NCBI GenBank assembly: GCA_043228905.1
Contig: JBHGNT010000009.1
Span: 310,001 to 374,000 of the forward strand
Length of the DNA: 64,000 nt
Origin: Azolla caroliniana
Lineage: Eukaryota; Polypodiophyta
Reading direction: 5' to 3'
This document shows positions 22,017-36,300 of the stretch, one piece after another. The notes beneath the pieces are model-generated. The model was given only the letters and a program-made list of their open reading frames with translations, made no database searches and was not told the DNA's origin. A program made the position numbers and the translations under genes. Numbering within the stretch: position 1 is the first letter of the stretch; each line of letters starts with the position of its first letter.

Positions 22017-22230
22017 TGTTGTATCTAAGTGTGATGCTCATACTCTTGAATGTGTTAATGGAAAATTACACATAGTAGGCAAGTCTCCTCACATATGCTC
22101 CAACCCATCATCTCACATAGAATATAAGTAATATGAAAGCAATGGAGTAGACAAAAGGATGGGCTCTTGCATATATCAATGGTGATTTAATGTAAAGAAT
22201 GTCAATGTTAATAGAAATAATGTCATATTC
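22017..22230 (+). mobile_element. Possible 3' LTR remnant of the copia element
   Basis: It starts TGTTGTATCTAAG directly after the polypurine tract. The right end is not defined, and no partner LTR was found in the window. Confidence 0.4.
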
Positions 22231-22239
22231 TTTGGTTTT

Positions 22240-24530
22240 AATAATTCTATGAGGCTTAATATTTGTTGGTTAGCCCACCATAAGGAAAACGACCCCTTGG
22301 GACTCAATGAGTTAGTAGTGAGCCTTTACAATTGCGACACTCCAATATATGAGAATCCCTTTACGGAAACTTTTTTTTTTCCCAAAAAAAATACTACATT
22401 AGTATTAGAAAACACCATAAGGCTAAACATACAAGATATACCATCGATCCCCTATGTTTTTCTAAATTCTAACCATCAGCTTAAATAAATACTTTGGTGT
22501 TGAGTAGAACCACTCCACCTTATCAAAACGCCATCTATAAAATATACCTATGTTCCAAATGGCATGAAACTCCAAACGCTTAAGCTCCGCTTGATGCGTA
22601 TTACCTTTTATACTATCCAAACCCCTATGAGATTATGCACAATCTCTATCCAAATTCCCAAACCCTTTACGGAAACTTGATTCACATTTTTAGATTTTGC
22701 ACAATTTGTAAAGCCAACATTTTTAACACATCATTGAGTTTAGTAGGACTTAACTTGGAAATCATGTTTAATTCCAAACAAATGCACAATGTAAAACATT
22801 GTGAAAGATAATGATCAATTGATATTGACCATATATGCCACAAATAATGGATTTGATCAAAGAACATGTTTCCCCTTTGATATCTACAAAATATGTATGA
22901 TTAGAAACGAGTAAGGGGTTCAAAACCACTGAAAATGTATCAAGATATAACATTGCCAATTTTTTGTCTGGTATGTTTATATTGCTTGTTTGTCAAGCAA
23001 TTTTGATGCTACATTCACCTTTCCTTTTTCCAATAATAAATACATAAAATTGTTATTGGTGTAGCTCGTTGAGAAAGTTGGCATGATAGTAACGTTTTCA
23101 CAAGAGTTCGAAACAAACAGCAAATAGACAATGCAACAACCATAAATTACACTAATTTGGCTTGCATATAGAAAGTTGTAACCATGTAAGACCTCACAAA
23201 ACTATAGGTACAACAACTGGCACCAATTATCTATAACATGTCGGTTATCATTTGTTTATTTATACAACAACTTTCGTACGCACACATATTTAACTTATTT
23301 ATATGTAGTAGGGCTACATGTCAAGACTTATAAGAGAATTTCTACTAGGCGTAACCCTCCACTTCTTGAAGTCTTACTATTGTTACAATATTAAAACTTG
23401 TGTGAACAATAAGTTTTATGTATGACTAGATTATTGAATATTTAAAGGATTATATCTAACCACTAGTTTCAAAGCTACCCATATTTCTAAACACTCAGTA
23501 TAACAATTGTAGTTACAAATCAAAGAATGTACCAAAACATTGGCGCAATGAATCTAAATCACACATAAATAGTGAAGGCTAAGTGCAACGCCAAATCATT
23601 GCACATGTTATGAAGCATTAATAGGCTCAAGTTCGTAGGAATATTACCTATAGCTTCCAATTGTATCCATGTATGCCATATACACCCCCTCTAATCTAGG
23701 CTTTTGGGAACAATTCTATATCAGTAGTTGGAAGAGGAACCAAACCGGAGGCCATCCTTTGGGAGGGGGGGGGGAAGGGAGGAGAGAGACTTTTTATATT
23801 AATGTGGGTTTTGTGAAAAACACGGAAGTATATATACTCTTTGGTAATTAATAGAGAGTAGTATTCAGATTAGTTATGGTCAACCTTTGATGATTGAAAA
23901 TATGAGATGGTCATTTCTGGTATATTCCTAAACCATAAACTATAAGAAGCAAGAACATGTGATACCTTTGTTGGGACAATGCAAATATATTATTATTACT
24001 ACTAAGAAAAGTGCTTCACCTTTACATTTGTATGTGTGTGTCTTAATGATGGTCTGGTCATTAGGTAAGCAATGTTGGATGTACATAACGTACTTAATAT
24101 TTCATTGATGAAAGTTAGTTAGCACCTTAATGGATCCTTAATCTACTTTATTAAGGAAACTTCAGAATCTTAGTGGGCCCTAGTCTAAACAATGCCATTG
24201 GCATGGGTGCTCTCCACCATTCCTTGGTCCTCTTTCCATTAGATAAATATAACTCATTGTAGTCAGATGCTTGTCATAGACTCCTTTCCCACATCATTTA
24301 CTTCAAATTTGCATTCACCATTCACATCTCTATAGATCATTGATCGAATTTCATCATTAATTTAACATCACCCCCATATTCATCGAATTATCTCCCACCT
24401 ATTTACCTCAATGCTTTGCTTGGACAATCTAGCTGAAGTCTTTTTGTGATTAACAGCTAGTTCGCCTTGTAAACCAGGGCCAGTTGGGTCTTCAAGCAAA
24501 TCGTCTCCCAATCCTCACTATTTCTCTGCA
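22240..24530. other. Intergenic, no gene recognised
   Basis: AT-rich sequence with short unsupported frames. A G-run (GGGAGGGGGGGGGG) lies near 23761. The last few hundred bases are the GDSL gene's upstream region. Confidence 0.5.
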
Positions 24531-24534
24531 TTAC

Positions 24535-24545
24535 TATATAAAATA
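24535..24545 (+). promoter_or_regulatory. TATA box of the GDSL lipase gene
   Basis: TATATAAAATA lies about 40-50 bp upstream of the ATG at 24585, which implies a very short 5' UTR. Confidence 0.6.
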
Positions 24546-24584
24546 CCCCACAAAGTTGAATTGGAACCAGAGATTCCTTTAATC

Positions 24585-27500
24585 ATGGGTTCCAATCATA
24601 ATTCAGCTAATTATAATGGTAAATGCATACATTCTAATATGGCATTGGCATCCATAGTGCTAATAACCATGTTGTTGGGTGAATACTATAATGGAGATCT
24701 TGTGGAAAGTGCTAATAGCAATGGAATGTGCCCTTTCACGGCCATCTTCAATTTCGGAGATTCGAATTCAGACACGGGGGGTTTCGTGGCGGCATTCCCT
24801 TCGCTCTCGCGCCCGAATGGAGAGACGACCTTCAACGAGCCTGCTGGGCGCTTCAGCGATGGCCGGCTCATCATCGATTTCATCGGTAAATCATACTTAA
24901 ATCTCTATACATGCTCGAAAGAGATCCGGGGTCTTTATCTAAAGTGAATGAAGGGCATAAGCTAATGTTCCCTCATGACCGTGTCGATGATCTTTTGGTC
25001 GGGCACAGCACAGGGCTTGGGATTCCCATACTTGAACCCATATCTGGCAGCTATAGGGTCGAATTTCACGAGTGGGGCTAACTTTGCGAGTGCCGGGGCA
25101 TCAGTGCTGCAGCCCGGCCGAGGACTTACGCGCCCCGACGGATGGCTCAGCCCCTTCTACCTCCAAATCCAGCTCAACCAGTTCAGTGAGCTCAAATCCA
25201 AATCCCTAGAGCTCTTCTCCAAAGGTGAGTGTGCCTCTTCCACTTCTTCTCCTCCAAGTGTCACTAATTATGTGGTAACTATGGTTATGTCCCCAAACAC
25301 ATGGACCTTTAGACCCATACACGTCATACTCGATTGGCTCTCATACATTAGCTGAATGTTTTGTTTTGCTTCTCGAGCCGGAGTTTGTAAGAAGCATATG
25401 TTTTTCGAGCCGGAGTTTGTAAGAGACATAAGGGATATGGCAACATTGAATAGACCCTCATGGACACTTGGTATAACAACACATGCACAAAAATCGGTGG
25501 TTTACATCTATGTGTGAATATAACTCTTTGTCAATTAATTTGCGTACCATAAGGGACCTAACCCTTTCCCAAATTTACCTTGACATAGATAGTGTGGCAT
25601 GATCACTTTAGCCTTGATCCTCATGGGATCAATAGAGTACAAAGGGAGGTAGGACCCATGCCACTTTAAGTTATCATGTCATGGTTTTGCTGGAACAAAT
25701 ATCACCTAAGAGCTTGAAGAGTAGTCTTTGTTAGATTGTTATAAACCACATGCTCTAATCCTCGACGCTCCTATGCCACAAGAGAACTAGTTCCTAGATC
25801 ATTTTCATGTTTTGAGAATATGGTTGCCATATGTTCATTAAACGAGAACGTAAATCATCATCGTGATCTAATATGGCTGAAATTAATGGGCATATTTCCA
25901 TCCTTCTACAATGTGCTTTTAGACATGGCAAACATAAATCAATACCTATAGGCTATAAGGATTGAGAGCTTCGACCACCACAATAGCTTGATTATATGTA
26001 TCAAACACTTTCAAGAATAAACATTTTAAATTTAAAGACACTTCTAAATGCAATTATATAGAATATTTTTCCTTGAACATGGCCAAGTAAAAAGGCATGT
26101 GGTATTCTTATGCACAACTATCGATATCTTGAGACTTATGATAACTAATTTTTCTTTATTATTGTCTAAAAATGTAGGTGAGTTTTGAATTCTAAAGAAA
26201 AACAGCATTCATCTCAACAAATGAGAAACAATTCACCTCACTAGAAATGCATCTTTGAACCATTCCACACCATTCTTATCGTGTATCATTTATTACACCC
26301 TTATTGGAATAGGATAAGGGAAACTACCAACTAGTACCAATAAAATAATTTGGACAATGTCATGCACTATTAACTTTGTTACACCATGAGCTGGAAATTA
26401 TCATTAAAGACATCAATGGTGTCATATCTCCACAACACAAGGAATGAATTGATAACTTTTTTTTCTGTGGCGTATGCTAATAAAACAATTTAACTCTTGT
26501 TCTTTTTTATGATATTTATTATTAGATTTCATAATCCTTGATATAATTCCTTTGAAAACTAGAGCTCTCACATGTTAAATTCATGTGTGTATATCTCTAA
26601 TTAGGAACATGTTTTTGTCTAGGTTGGTTTAAAGATGTTTTGCCCTTGCCATCAACATTTGCATCCGCATTGTACACAATTGATATGGGCCAAAACGATT
26701 TGACAGCACAATTGTCCGTTGGCACTCCATTAGATCAAGCATCCTCTATATTCCCTCAAGTTGTCGATGCTGTTGCCAACACTATTCAGGTATATATAAC
26801 AGTGTACTTGTAATTCCATTCCTTTTTTCTACTACGACCATATTGATACTGCTCAAGGATTTTTATTTGCAATCACCAAGTTACAACAAAAAAACACACA
26901 TTACAAACTTAATGACCATAATATCAATGAAGTTTTCTTCTTGAAAGATAGATAATATTTATTGCCATAAAAGTTAATGTTCATTCTTATGGATGATACC
27001 TCCATTTGCAGTATTTGTACACTACGGGTGCAAGGTTCTTTATGATAACAAACTTGGGTCCAATGGGATGTTATCCGGCAAATTTGGCAAATATTGCTCA
27101 TAACCCAACAGATGTAGATGCAAATGGTTGTTTAATATCCTTTAATAATGTTGTATCCAACTTCAATGATCTATTGAGAAATAGATCGTTCCTTCTTCAA
27201 ACTCAACTCTATGGAGCTTCTGTCATCTATGTTGACGTATATTCAATCAAATATCAACTTTGGGCAAATGGACCAGCAAATGGTACGCGAATCATGGGAC
27301 ATTCACTAGTTTAACTTATGTTTAATCAATATGCATTAAGTTGTTTTAAATGACTATCTAGATTAATACAAGTAATAACTTACGATAACATCAAGTTGAA
27401 AGTGTGTCATTTACAAATAGATCATACCAAGTTGAAAAGCTAAATCTAGATGGTTATGCTATACATAAATTACCAAATAATTACGACATAAAACTATTAA

Positions 27501-27864
27501 AAACTCATTGATAAAAGTATACTTTGACTTACCCTTGAACTTTTCTTTATTTATACGTTATCAAATTTATTTTACTTCAACCATTTTGTCATACATAGGA
27601 TTTCAATACACAACAACTGCATGTTGTGGACGAAGTGGAGGTCAATACAACTATGATTCTACTGTTACTTGTACTAATAGTAAAATCGAAGGAGGCCAAA
27701 TTGTCACAGGCTCAACATGTACCGATCCATCTACCCATGTTAGTTGGGATGGTATTCATTTTACCGAGAATGCCAATCGATATGTAGCCAACCAAATTTT
27801 CTCAGGAAATTTCTTTCAACCTTCATTTCCCATTAATCAAATGTGCCAAATTTTTCCATTTTAA
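24585..27864 (+). CDS. GDSL-type esterase/lipase (SGNH hydrolase), five exons
   Basis: Exons: 24585-24885, 25009-25224, 26623-26789, 27012-27282 and 27599-27864. All are GT-AG and phase-consistent, giving 406 aa, slightly longer than most plant GDSL proteins. The N-terminus has a hydrophobic stretch (about 19-32, MALASIVLITMLLG), which suggests a signal peptide and secretion; the extra 18 residues before it are unusual, and Met19 could be the true start. Block I is FGDSNSDTGG with nucleophile Ser60. Block II is in GANFASAG (about 123-130), block III in DMGQND (Asn197), and block V in SWDGIHFTE, with Asp369 and His372. All catalytic positions are kept. The five-exon structure and sequence are like the plant ENOD8/acetylesterase subgroup. 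These enzymes hydrolyse acyl or acetyl esters at the cell surface; the substrate is unknown. Confidence 0.92.
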
Positions 27865-28403
27865 AAGTGGTAGTTTTGCTAATTGATTTGTTAGGTAGCT
27901 CTCCAACTAAATGAATATATTTATTTAAAATCAAATGAATGGTGTTGACTTCCGGTCAACATAAACATTTTTGCTCTCTATACATATCAAATTGATTTAG
28001 ATAAATAGGTTTAACATCTATTTATATCAATGTTAGCAATATTTTTAAGAAAATTCTTACAATTTAGTCTTTGTGTGTGCATTGGATTTATATTTTCTTA
28101 TTCATAATTGCATGTCATGATGGTGTAAATGTTTACCATTGTATTGGACATGTGAGATGCTTTGTGGAATGATGTATCAATTAGCTAGCAAGTGATAGGA
28201 GCATGTCTTAATTTAGGAAGTGATGTTTTTATTTACATAAGAATTTAGGAAGTGAAGTCTCATATAGTTATCAAATTATGGTTGATCAAGACGACTAATT
28301 GTGCACGACAATATCACATTTCACTTCCATTTTGGTAGGACCCAAGAAGACATTTCAACATAACATGCATGATCTTATGATATTTAGTGATTTTAATTGT
28401 ATA

Positions 28404-28560
28404 GAGCTCAATTGGTTAGGGAATATTGCTTGTTACATGGATGTCGTAGGTTGAAATCTTACATGAAAAATTACTCATTTGGAAGGTCTACAAAGGGCAA
28501 ATTGGAACCAATCAAATTGGCAAAAAGTGATAAGGTTCTTGCTTGATCATTTAAAGAGGA
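28404..28560 (+). mobile_element. tRNA-derived SINE-like sequence
   Basis: GAGCTCAATTGGTTAGGGAA matches a tRNA D-arm/A box, and GTAGGTTGAAATCTT, about 40 nt later, matches a T-arm/B box. This spacing is that of a Pol III internal promoter. No full cloverleaf can be formed, and the sequence continues as non-tRNA, so a SINE head is more likely than a tRNA gene. The right end is uncertain. Confidence 0.5.
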
Positions 28561-28599
28561 GAAAAGGCTGCATTTATATTAGGAAAAACAAAAATGCAG

Positions 28600-29990
28600 A
28601 AAAGAGGGCCTAGAGGGATGGGATTAAAAAGGGTAATTATATTCTTGGGAGATAGCCAACCTTAGGGATCGATGCTATAGAAGGTCAAATTGTGTGTGAA
28701 GCATCTAAATGGGAACAAATGGCTAAATCTATCATTTGAAATGGTCAAACTCCTAGTTCAATGCTATAAAAGAGAGGAAAGGGATTCAAATTGATTTATT
28801 TTGGGTCATCGGGACAATTTTGATTAAGGAACCGTCTTTTGCTTTAACTTCATCTATAAGATTGTAATAATGAAGATTGTCTTCTTCTTCTTCCAATATC
28901 TTTTTTGGCTAAAAACATTGATTAGGGAGCATTCATGATAACTTCTAATAGTTACGAGAGCAATTAAGGATCATGAAGAGTGGAAGGCATACATGCCCCA
29001 TCGATTTGAAAACTCCAACAAATTTTATAATCATATAGATTTATATGTGATTTCTTTTTTTGTTTTCATGAGGCCATCATCGGCCAACATGGTTTCCAAC
29101 GAGTTTGCCATGTTGCACTTCAATGAACCAACTAACTTTGAAAAATCATATAACCTCAAATTCCAAATTATTGACTTCAAAATAAGTGTAGCAAACACTG
29201 TAGTCAGTGCCCACATTATTTCAACTAGCACTCTCTTGGAGGCTTGCATTTTAGATAAAGTCAAGTGTGATCATCAAAGTAGGTGTATAATTAAACCTAT
29301 ATTACTAAGTTACTAACAGTTTGTCTCTCTTTACCAAATGATCTTGTGTCCAAATTTCTAATTTGATGCTCCTACCATTTCTCAACAATCCCAAAAATTG
29401 AGCCTTGTTCTTTTGGTGACACACACAACCATACTTATGATAAGGTCATTGTGGAATGATCAATATAAGTAAAGTGCATGAACTTAGTAACCTACTCATA
29501 ATCTCTACTCCCAAATTAGCTCGATCAATAAAACATCCATGTGGTAATGATTGAATATCCAAACAAAGATATCAAGGTTACTTGGCGAGTAAAGAAATTT
29601 TAACATATGTCAAAGGTTAGTGTAAAGACAATCACCAAATTTGGTCAATAATGTACTTACCCAAGGTATATCATTAGTGTGCACCATAAATGTCAACTTT
29701 TCACTGCCAAATGACCAATATTTACTTGGTTCCTCGATCACCAACCCTTGAATTGAGCAATGTACGCTAGGAAATGCTTATATTGATTGCCATTTATATA
29801 CACATATATGTGGTATGTGAAACTGACTTCGGTCTATCGGAAAGGCCATCATTTTCCTACTTAACTCTAAGATAGCATTTTCCACAATTATCAAGCCAGG
29901 CCTTGCCATTTAATTGAATTGTGATTTGATAGTTTCTTTTCTATAAATAATTGCCTAGAGTAATTATGTTTGCCGGAATAGATTAGATGT
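28600..29990. other. Intergenic, no gene recognised
   Basis: AT-rich; the 107-codon plus frame at 28993-29316 and its antisense frame carry no known motif. Confidence 0.45.
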
Positions 29991-29991
29991 G

Positions 29992-30331
29992 TGTTTGTGT
30001 GTGTGTGAGAAGCGACACAAGATAGATAGAAGATAAAAGACTCAAATGTATATTAACAAGGAGTAAGAAAATAAACTAGCAACAACCATTTTATAAAGGC
30101 AAGAGGAGGGTGCTTTACATATGTATATCAAGTCACCTTCTCTCTACATTCTCTCACTAAAACGCCCACTCTCTCTCTAGAAACTCGGGGAATATAGAAA
30201 CTCATTAGTTATGAACTTGTGACACATAGTTAATGTTAGAAAGTAGTGGTGACCTTTGACCTTTGAGTGTTCATACATTCTTAGAAAGGTGTGTTCACAC
30301 ACTAGACTTAGGTTGAGTTTGATTCTCAACA
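29992..30331 (-). mobile_element. LTR of a copia-type retrotransposon (minus)
   Basis: On the minus strand it begins TGTTGAGAATCAAACTC and ends ...CACACAAACA, giving TGTTG...CAAACA ends. It is preceded by a purine-rich GGATGGGGAAG that could be the polypurine tract. A TATA-like TTTATAAAATGG (minus) lies near 30087-30100. The length is about 340 bp. Internal sequence would lie to the right (30332 onward), but no polyprotein motif was recognised there, so the element is decayed. Confidence 0.55.
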
Positions 30332-32600
30332 CTTCCCCATCCTAATGGAATGTTCTTGAGGCACTAGATAAAGAGATTGATCATTAACCAAACTAGCCAA
30401 GGGAAAAATCAAAATAAAATGTGAGAAGAGATCCAATCCATCTTAGTGGAGTGCACACAGTCCTATGTTAGTTTGCCGATGCGTTTAGAAATGTTGAATG
30501 CAAAAATTGATAAAATTCCTTTACACCAAAACATATCATGACTATAACTAACTTCAATTGGGTTGGCAACTCTATTCACCACGAGAAACTAATGAGGTTG
30601 ATCCCTAACAAATAGGCATCTAGCAGCGACCCAAGACATCAGTAACATGTTGATGGTGGCCCCAAAGACTAACACACCTAATCCAAATTTAGTTGTCACT
30701 CTTTACCCTGTCCAAACATTGTTGAACGTATGGGACCACTAGATGCAACCCACTCCCTCTCTATATCACATGAATAAAATCAAGTCAAACCAAATAAGTA
30801 AGTTGTCCCTTGTTTGACTGGGATCAACAATGCATATGAGCATATTGAATGGTTTAAACAAATCACATAAACCTATGAGCCACTCTTAGCTAAGGCGAGA
30901 GTTGTTGTCTTTGGCTTCACCTTAGACATTGTCTAGAATTATGTAGCCTACATAAAGTAATAAAAATATACCAACTTGCATGAAGAGGGACAAAATGGAA
31001 CACCCATTCATAATCTCTTCCCCCTAACACAAGACACAAAAGAGATGGTTGGAAATTCATGAGGGTCAAGCATATTATAAAATTGTAGCGATCCAATAGA
31101 CTTATGTATCATTTATGTTCTCTCAACATGATCAAGGCACTTAAACAATTGGCGTTCACTAGGGAGCATGGCTTTGAATTATGCATCTCTTCAGATTATG
31201 GCCAATATGAGTGAAAAGTTTCTCATGGTGGTTAGTTTTCTGAGCCAATATTTTGTCACAAACCCCATTTATGTCGAGGCACACTAAGAACACGAAGATC
31301 AATTTCGTCTGAAGTTGATATATTTAAAAAAAACGCTAAGTTGGTTGTAAGAATAAATTTGAGGGGGGTAAAATGAAGGTAAATCCAGTTTCTACAATCG
31401 TTAGCCCTTTTGCATGGAGTGTGAAAGATAAAGATGATGAAGAATAAATATTAAACGAGTGTTTAGGGATATCCTTGAGTTTCAACATGGTGATTCTATG
31501 ATTGACATCCACATCATCTTGGTCATTGTAGGCTTATCACTCACCCTCGTGATCCACTACCCTGGGGTTTGATTTAATGTTGAACCTTGGGTGTTTGAAT
31601 TACCAAATCAACGAGTCCAACGATGAACTTTGTTGGCATGTTATAAAGCACTTGGGAGCTCCTTGTTAGATAAAAATAGCGCTGCCTCCTCTAGATTGCA
31701 CCATTGCCTTTTCTTTTAGCATGCAATCAACCTTATCTTCGCATGGGCGCCTAATGCCAATAAAATGTTAACTAACATGTTTATGTTTACCACTTCATTG
31801 GCATCACGTTATAACCGATCTTTTTCCCTAGATAGCCATATCACGATTCCAACCTTTGACCTTATTGTTCCAATGGTTTACTCTAAACATTTATTATTTT
31901 GTTGTTGTCTTAATCGTTATTTCCCCACATTTTTTTGGGGTCACTTTGACGAGAATATTGACCTATTGCAAAACTTGATACTTAGGTACTTTTCTCCCTT
32001 CACATGCCATCACAACAACTATATGGTAGGTATAATGAAGAAGCCCCAAAATTCAAGAGTTGCTTGACAAGACAACCCTCATCATGGGCGAGCACACAAA
32101 ATTGTTTCCTAGAAATCACTCACCACCCTCCCTAATGCATAACTCCAAAACATTGTCTCATTAAATTGCCCCATAGTTTAGACTAGTTGCACACCACAAC
32201 CAAGTGCATGCGTGTTAATGACATGAGTATGTGGCTATGGTCATTTGTTAATCATAATAGACAAATATATAAGTACATAACTAATATAGCAAACCATATA
32301 TACAAGTATAAATCAATGTTGGGACATAGGTGGTAAGCCTAGTGGATTATGCACATGCCCTACACAAGTCAAAGGGTTTAAAAATCACACTTTCATAAAT
32401 GCTTAGCCTTGGATCACATTCAACTATGATTTCCACACATTTTCAAGCTAATCAAATCTTTGCGCGAATTCCTCTCATGGTCATAGTGTTCACTCTCATT
32501 TGCATTCTGGGACACATCGAGGCCTGTGATTCACTTTCACATGTATTACATGAAAACTATTATATTTGTGGTCTCATAGGTCATATTTGGCATCGGAAGG
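30332..32600. other. No gene recognised; possible decayed retroelement interior
   Basis: Adjacent to the LTR at 29992-30331 and likely to include its internal region, but stop codons are dense and no gag-pol motif was seen. The plus frame 31765-32067 (100 codons) has no recognisable domain. Confidence 0.4.
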
Positions 32601-32613
32601 CAGTGATAAAAGG

Positions 32614-32698
<85 letters not shown>
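32614..32698. repeat. (TC)n microsatellite, about 84 bp
   Basis: A pure TC run. It lies about 670 bp upstream of the LIF2-like start codon, and a second shorter run is at 33090-33113. Confidence 0.97.
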
Positions 32699-32701
<3 letters not shown>

Positions 32702-33083
32702 AATGTATGTTTATATTAAAACAACATGATAATACAAAAAAACCTTGCTATCAAAACTACGTCAAAGGTAGCGATGTGGCAAGGGCAACCTTGTAAGGTG
32801 TTGCAATACAAAGCGACACAAATGTAACTCACAACTGTGGGGGTCATTAACTGGAAATGTTTTGTCACCTTTTCAATGGGTTTTCATTGACGGTGATACA
32901 GTTTTACCATCCCCAGAGTATAAGTTTGTGTTTGATTATTTGCGGTACTTGGGCATGTGGTATATTTGGAACTTTCGGAATGGTTTCTTATTTGATGGGC
33001 TTTCTGGAGTATCTCAACAAATATGTAGGATAAGAGGAAAGTTGATTTGGCAGTTTTCACACTTATGTTGTATGGGAACTTTG

Positions 33084-33089
<6 letters not shown>

Positions 33090-33118
<29 letters not shown>

Positions 33119-33350
33119 ATTAAAGCGATATAAATCTATCTATCCTCTCTTTTGTGAAATCATCTTTTGGGGGGTAATTTTGTGAAGTTTTTGATGGGCT
33201 CATCTTGGAAGGGTAATTTCAGGAATTATGAAAACCAACCAGGAGGGGTATTTTTAAGGCAAAAGAAGGCATAGGGAAAAGCCCCCCCCTCTTCCCTTCC
33301 CCTTCCCTTCCCTTCCTGTGTGTGTCTCTCTCTCTGTGTCTTGTCTCATT
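33090..33350 (+). promoter_or_regulatory. Pyrimidine-rich proximal promoter/5' UTR of the RRM gene
   Basis: It contains a (TC)n run (33090-33113) and a CT-rich block at 33283-33345 (CCCTTCCCTTCCTGTGTGTG then TCTCTCTCTC), typical of plant Y-patch/CT-rich leader sequences. No TATA box is obvious. It ends just before the ATG at 33369. Confidence 0.45.
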
Positions 33351-33368
33351 TCGTGAGCTCATCTCAGA

Positions 33369-36300
33369 ATGGCAGATCAGGATCAAGTAGAATTCGGAGA
33401 CGAAGAAGAGGAGGAGGATATCATCGATGATGAAGAGGAAGAGGATATAATCAATCACGAAGAAATGGGCCAGAAACCAGAAGAAATCGAAGTAACAGAG
33501 GATCAAGAAGACGACCAAGAAGACATAGACATAGAAGAAGAAGGTCTCGAGTTAGACATGGCTGAAGAAGATGATGAGGATGAACATGAAAACAGAGACA
33601 GAGGTATCAGGTATCAAAGAGAAACATTCGGACAGGAATGCGTTCAGAGGAATAACAAGAAAGAAGAAGAAGACAACGAAGAGGAAGATGAAGGTAAGAA
33701 AGAAAGCATTGATATGGATCATATCCATGAGAAAGCATTAGGTAGAACCGAGGAGAAAGTTTACCAACCTCAACAGGGCTATCGGAAAGAGGACGTGATT
33801 AGCAAACAAGAAGTCGTAAATACTCAAGATGAGGTGGATGCAGATGTGATAGATGAGAGTAATAAAGAAGAAGACCCGATGTCGCGTCCACCTCACGGTT
33901 CAGAAGTTTTCATTGGTGGCATAACCAAAGATGTGGTGGAAGATGATTTGAGAGAGCTCTGTGGAACTTGTGGCCACATTTATGAGGTTTCGTTTGTTCA
34001 TGTTTTTCTAGCTCTTGTTTTAAACAAATTGTCTTTTGAACATTGGAGCTTTTTAAAACTTTGTCGTATAAGGATCAAGAGAAATGTAAATTTCATGAGA
34101 TTTATACGTGTAAGGATCAAGAGAAATGTAAATTTCATAAGAGTAGATATAGATTTTGTGAAATGAGCTCATATTTCTCATTGCGTCTTTTGACTGCTTT
34201 TTAACATTGTCATAAGGAGAGGGAGAGTATATAAATCTTGCTAAGTATTTTGGAGTGGGTTTTTCGTCATCAAACTTTTTAAACATTGTCATACACAGAA
34301 TGAGAGTGTTTATGACATATGTAGGGTACATATAGGTTTTGCATTTTGTGGTGAGCTTTTTTGAGTTGGGTCCATAATTCACTTCTCTTAAAACTTATTA
34401 GCATTGTCTTATAAGAGTGAGGGCATATAGATTTCATAAGAATAAAGAATAATTGTGCAACTACTGGTGACATTTGTTGGGCTGGGCTTTGTTTAGGTTT
34501 TAGGGTTATATATATGCATATCGTGAGGATAGCAAGTACGTAGATTTGCATCTTCTGATGAAAATTTTGAAGTGAGTTCATCTTTAACTTCCTTTTTACA
34601 ATTGTTTGATATTGCTGTAAGAATAGAGAGTATATATATGTGTGTGTTGTAAGGATAGCAAGTATGTAGGCTTGCACTTTGTGATGAATTTTTTTAGATA
34701 TGGTCATTGTTCCATTTTAAATTTTATCTCTTTGAAATTGTTGTAAGTATTAAATGTTGCATACAAATTTTGGTGGTTTCAATTTTCTTTTTTTTCTTCT
34801 GAGCCATTTAATGTTGATATGGTGTACATAGATTTTGAATAATTTTTTTGAAGATGGGTTCATCTTTCTGTTGTTCATTTAAACTATCCAACATTTCCAT
34901 AAGATAGATAGATAGATAGTTAGTTAGAGAGAGAGAGTGTGTGTATATGTATTTCACAGTGTTTTCAAAGATGGGGTCATCTTTCCTTGCTCTTTAAACT
35001 GTATGTAATTAGCAAAGCAACAAAGAATATATATGTTTTGCGTAAAGTGTTTTTGGTGGTCCTGCTAGACTATTTAATATTTCTCATAAGGATCAAGAGT
35101 ATGTAGATTGAAGTGTTGTTATGGGTTGAAAAGATGGTTGCTATTTGAACATTGCTATTTGAAAACATTGATTCTTAAGAAGTTTCTTTCATGAGCAGCT
35201 GCGTTTGATGAAGGACAATGAAAAGGGAGACAACAAAGGGTTTGCTTTCATAACATTTACGAGTAAAGAAGATGCAGAAAAGGCCATCGAGACGTTGAAT
35301 GGACGAGAATTGAAAGTAAGTCATGATTAAATACTCAGTCTCTGTCTCTATGTGTTGAACCAGGCTCATTATTTATCTCTTCCTTCCAAACTTTTCTTTG
35401 AATCAAATAGGGTCGGAAACTACGTTTCTCTTCATCGCAAGCAAATAATAAGCTATTCATTGGCAATGTGCCGAAGAATTGGGATAAGGATGAACTTCAG
35501 AGAGTTTTACTCGAGAGAGGTGTTGGAATAACCAACTTAGAGCTGCTCATGGTATGTGGTATTACAAATTTCTTAATGCATTTTACTTATGGTAGAATTT
35601 TCTTAGTGAAACAATAATATCTAAGATGAAAGCCATTCTCTTTATGAGTGAAGAGACCGTATCCATTGATGGGTATAAAATGTGAAAGTTCAGTGATGGT
35701 GAAATCATTTACAATTACATTTTCTTGTGATTCTACCAATCTTTCTTTGAAAATGTCTTTTTGCATTGAACATTCCCATGTCTTCTACTATTCATGAACC
35801 ATCTTTATCGTAGATTTCCAAGAGCTGAACAGAGAGAACCTAGAATAGTTACACATCAGAACCAAGAGTATGATGTTCTGAATCATTAAATTGTCTGTCC
35901 ATCTCTATTTTTATTGTAATGCCATTCAATGATGTTCTAGCTCTTGGTGTGTCTAGCTATAAAAAAGTATCGTACTTTTTGAATGCACTACAAGACTATA
36001 TATGATCAAACAGCATTCATGATACATTGCTTTCTTATTTTGTGAAATAATTGATTGATGATGTCAGAAGGCACGTATCACACTCTTGGTCATGAATCCA
36101 CTTTGGCTGGGATATTGTTTGTACACCCAATAAGGTTTGTCAAATCACCCAGCAAGCTCTCTCTATTGATTCTTATCACTAGAAGGAAGAGTGCTATACA
36201 TCTTTGATCATTGTACTCCCCACTCTATGGGTAAGTCCAGATACTTCTGTAAAGAAACAATTATGTCCTCCTTAATCTCATAGTAGACTGGGAAATTACA

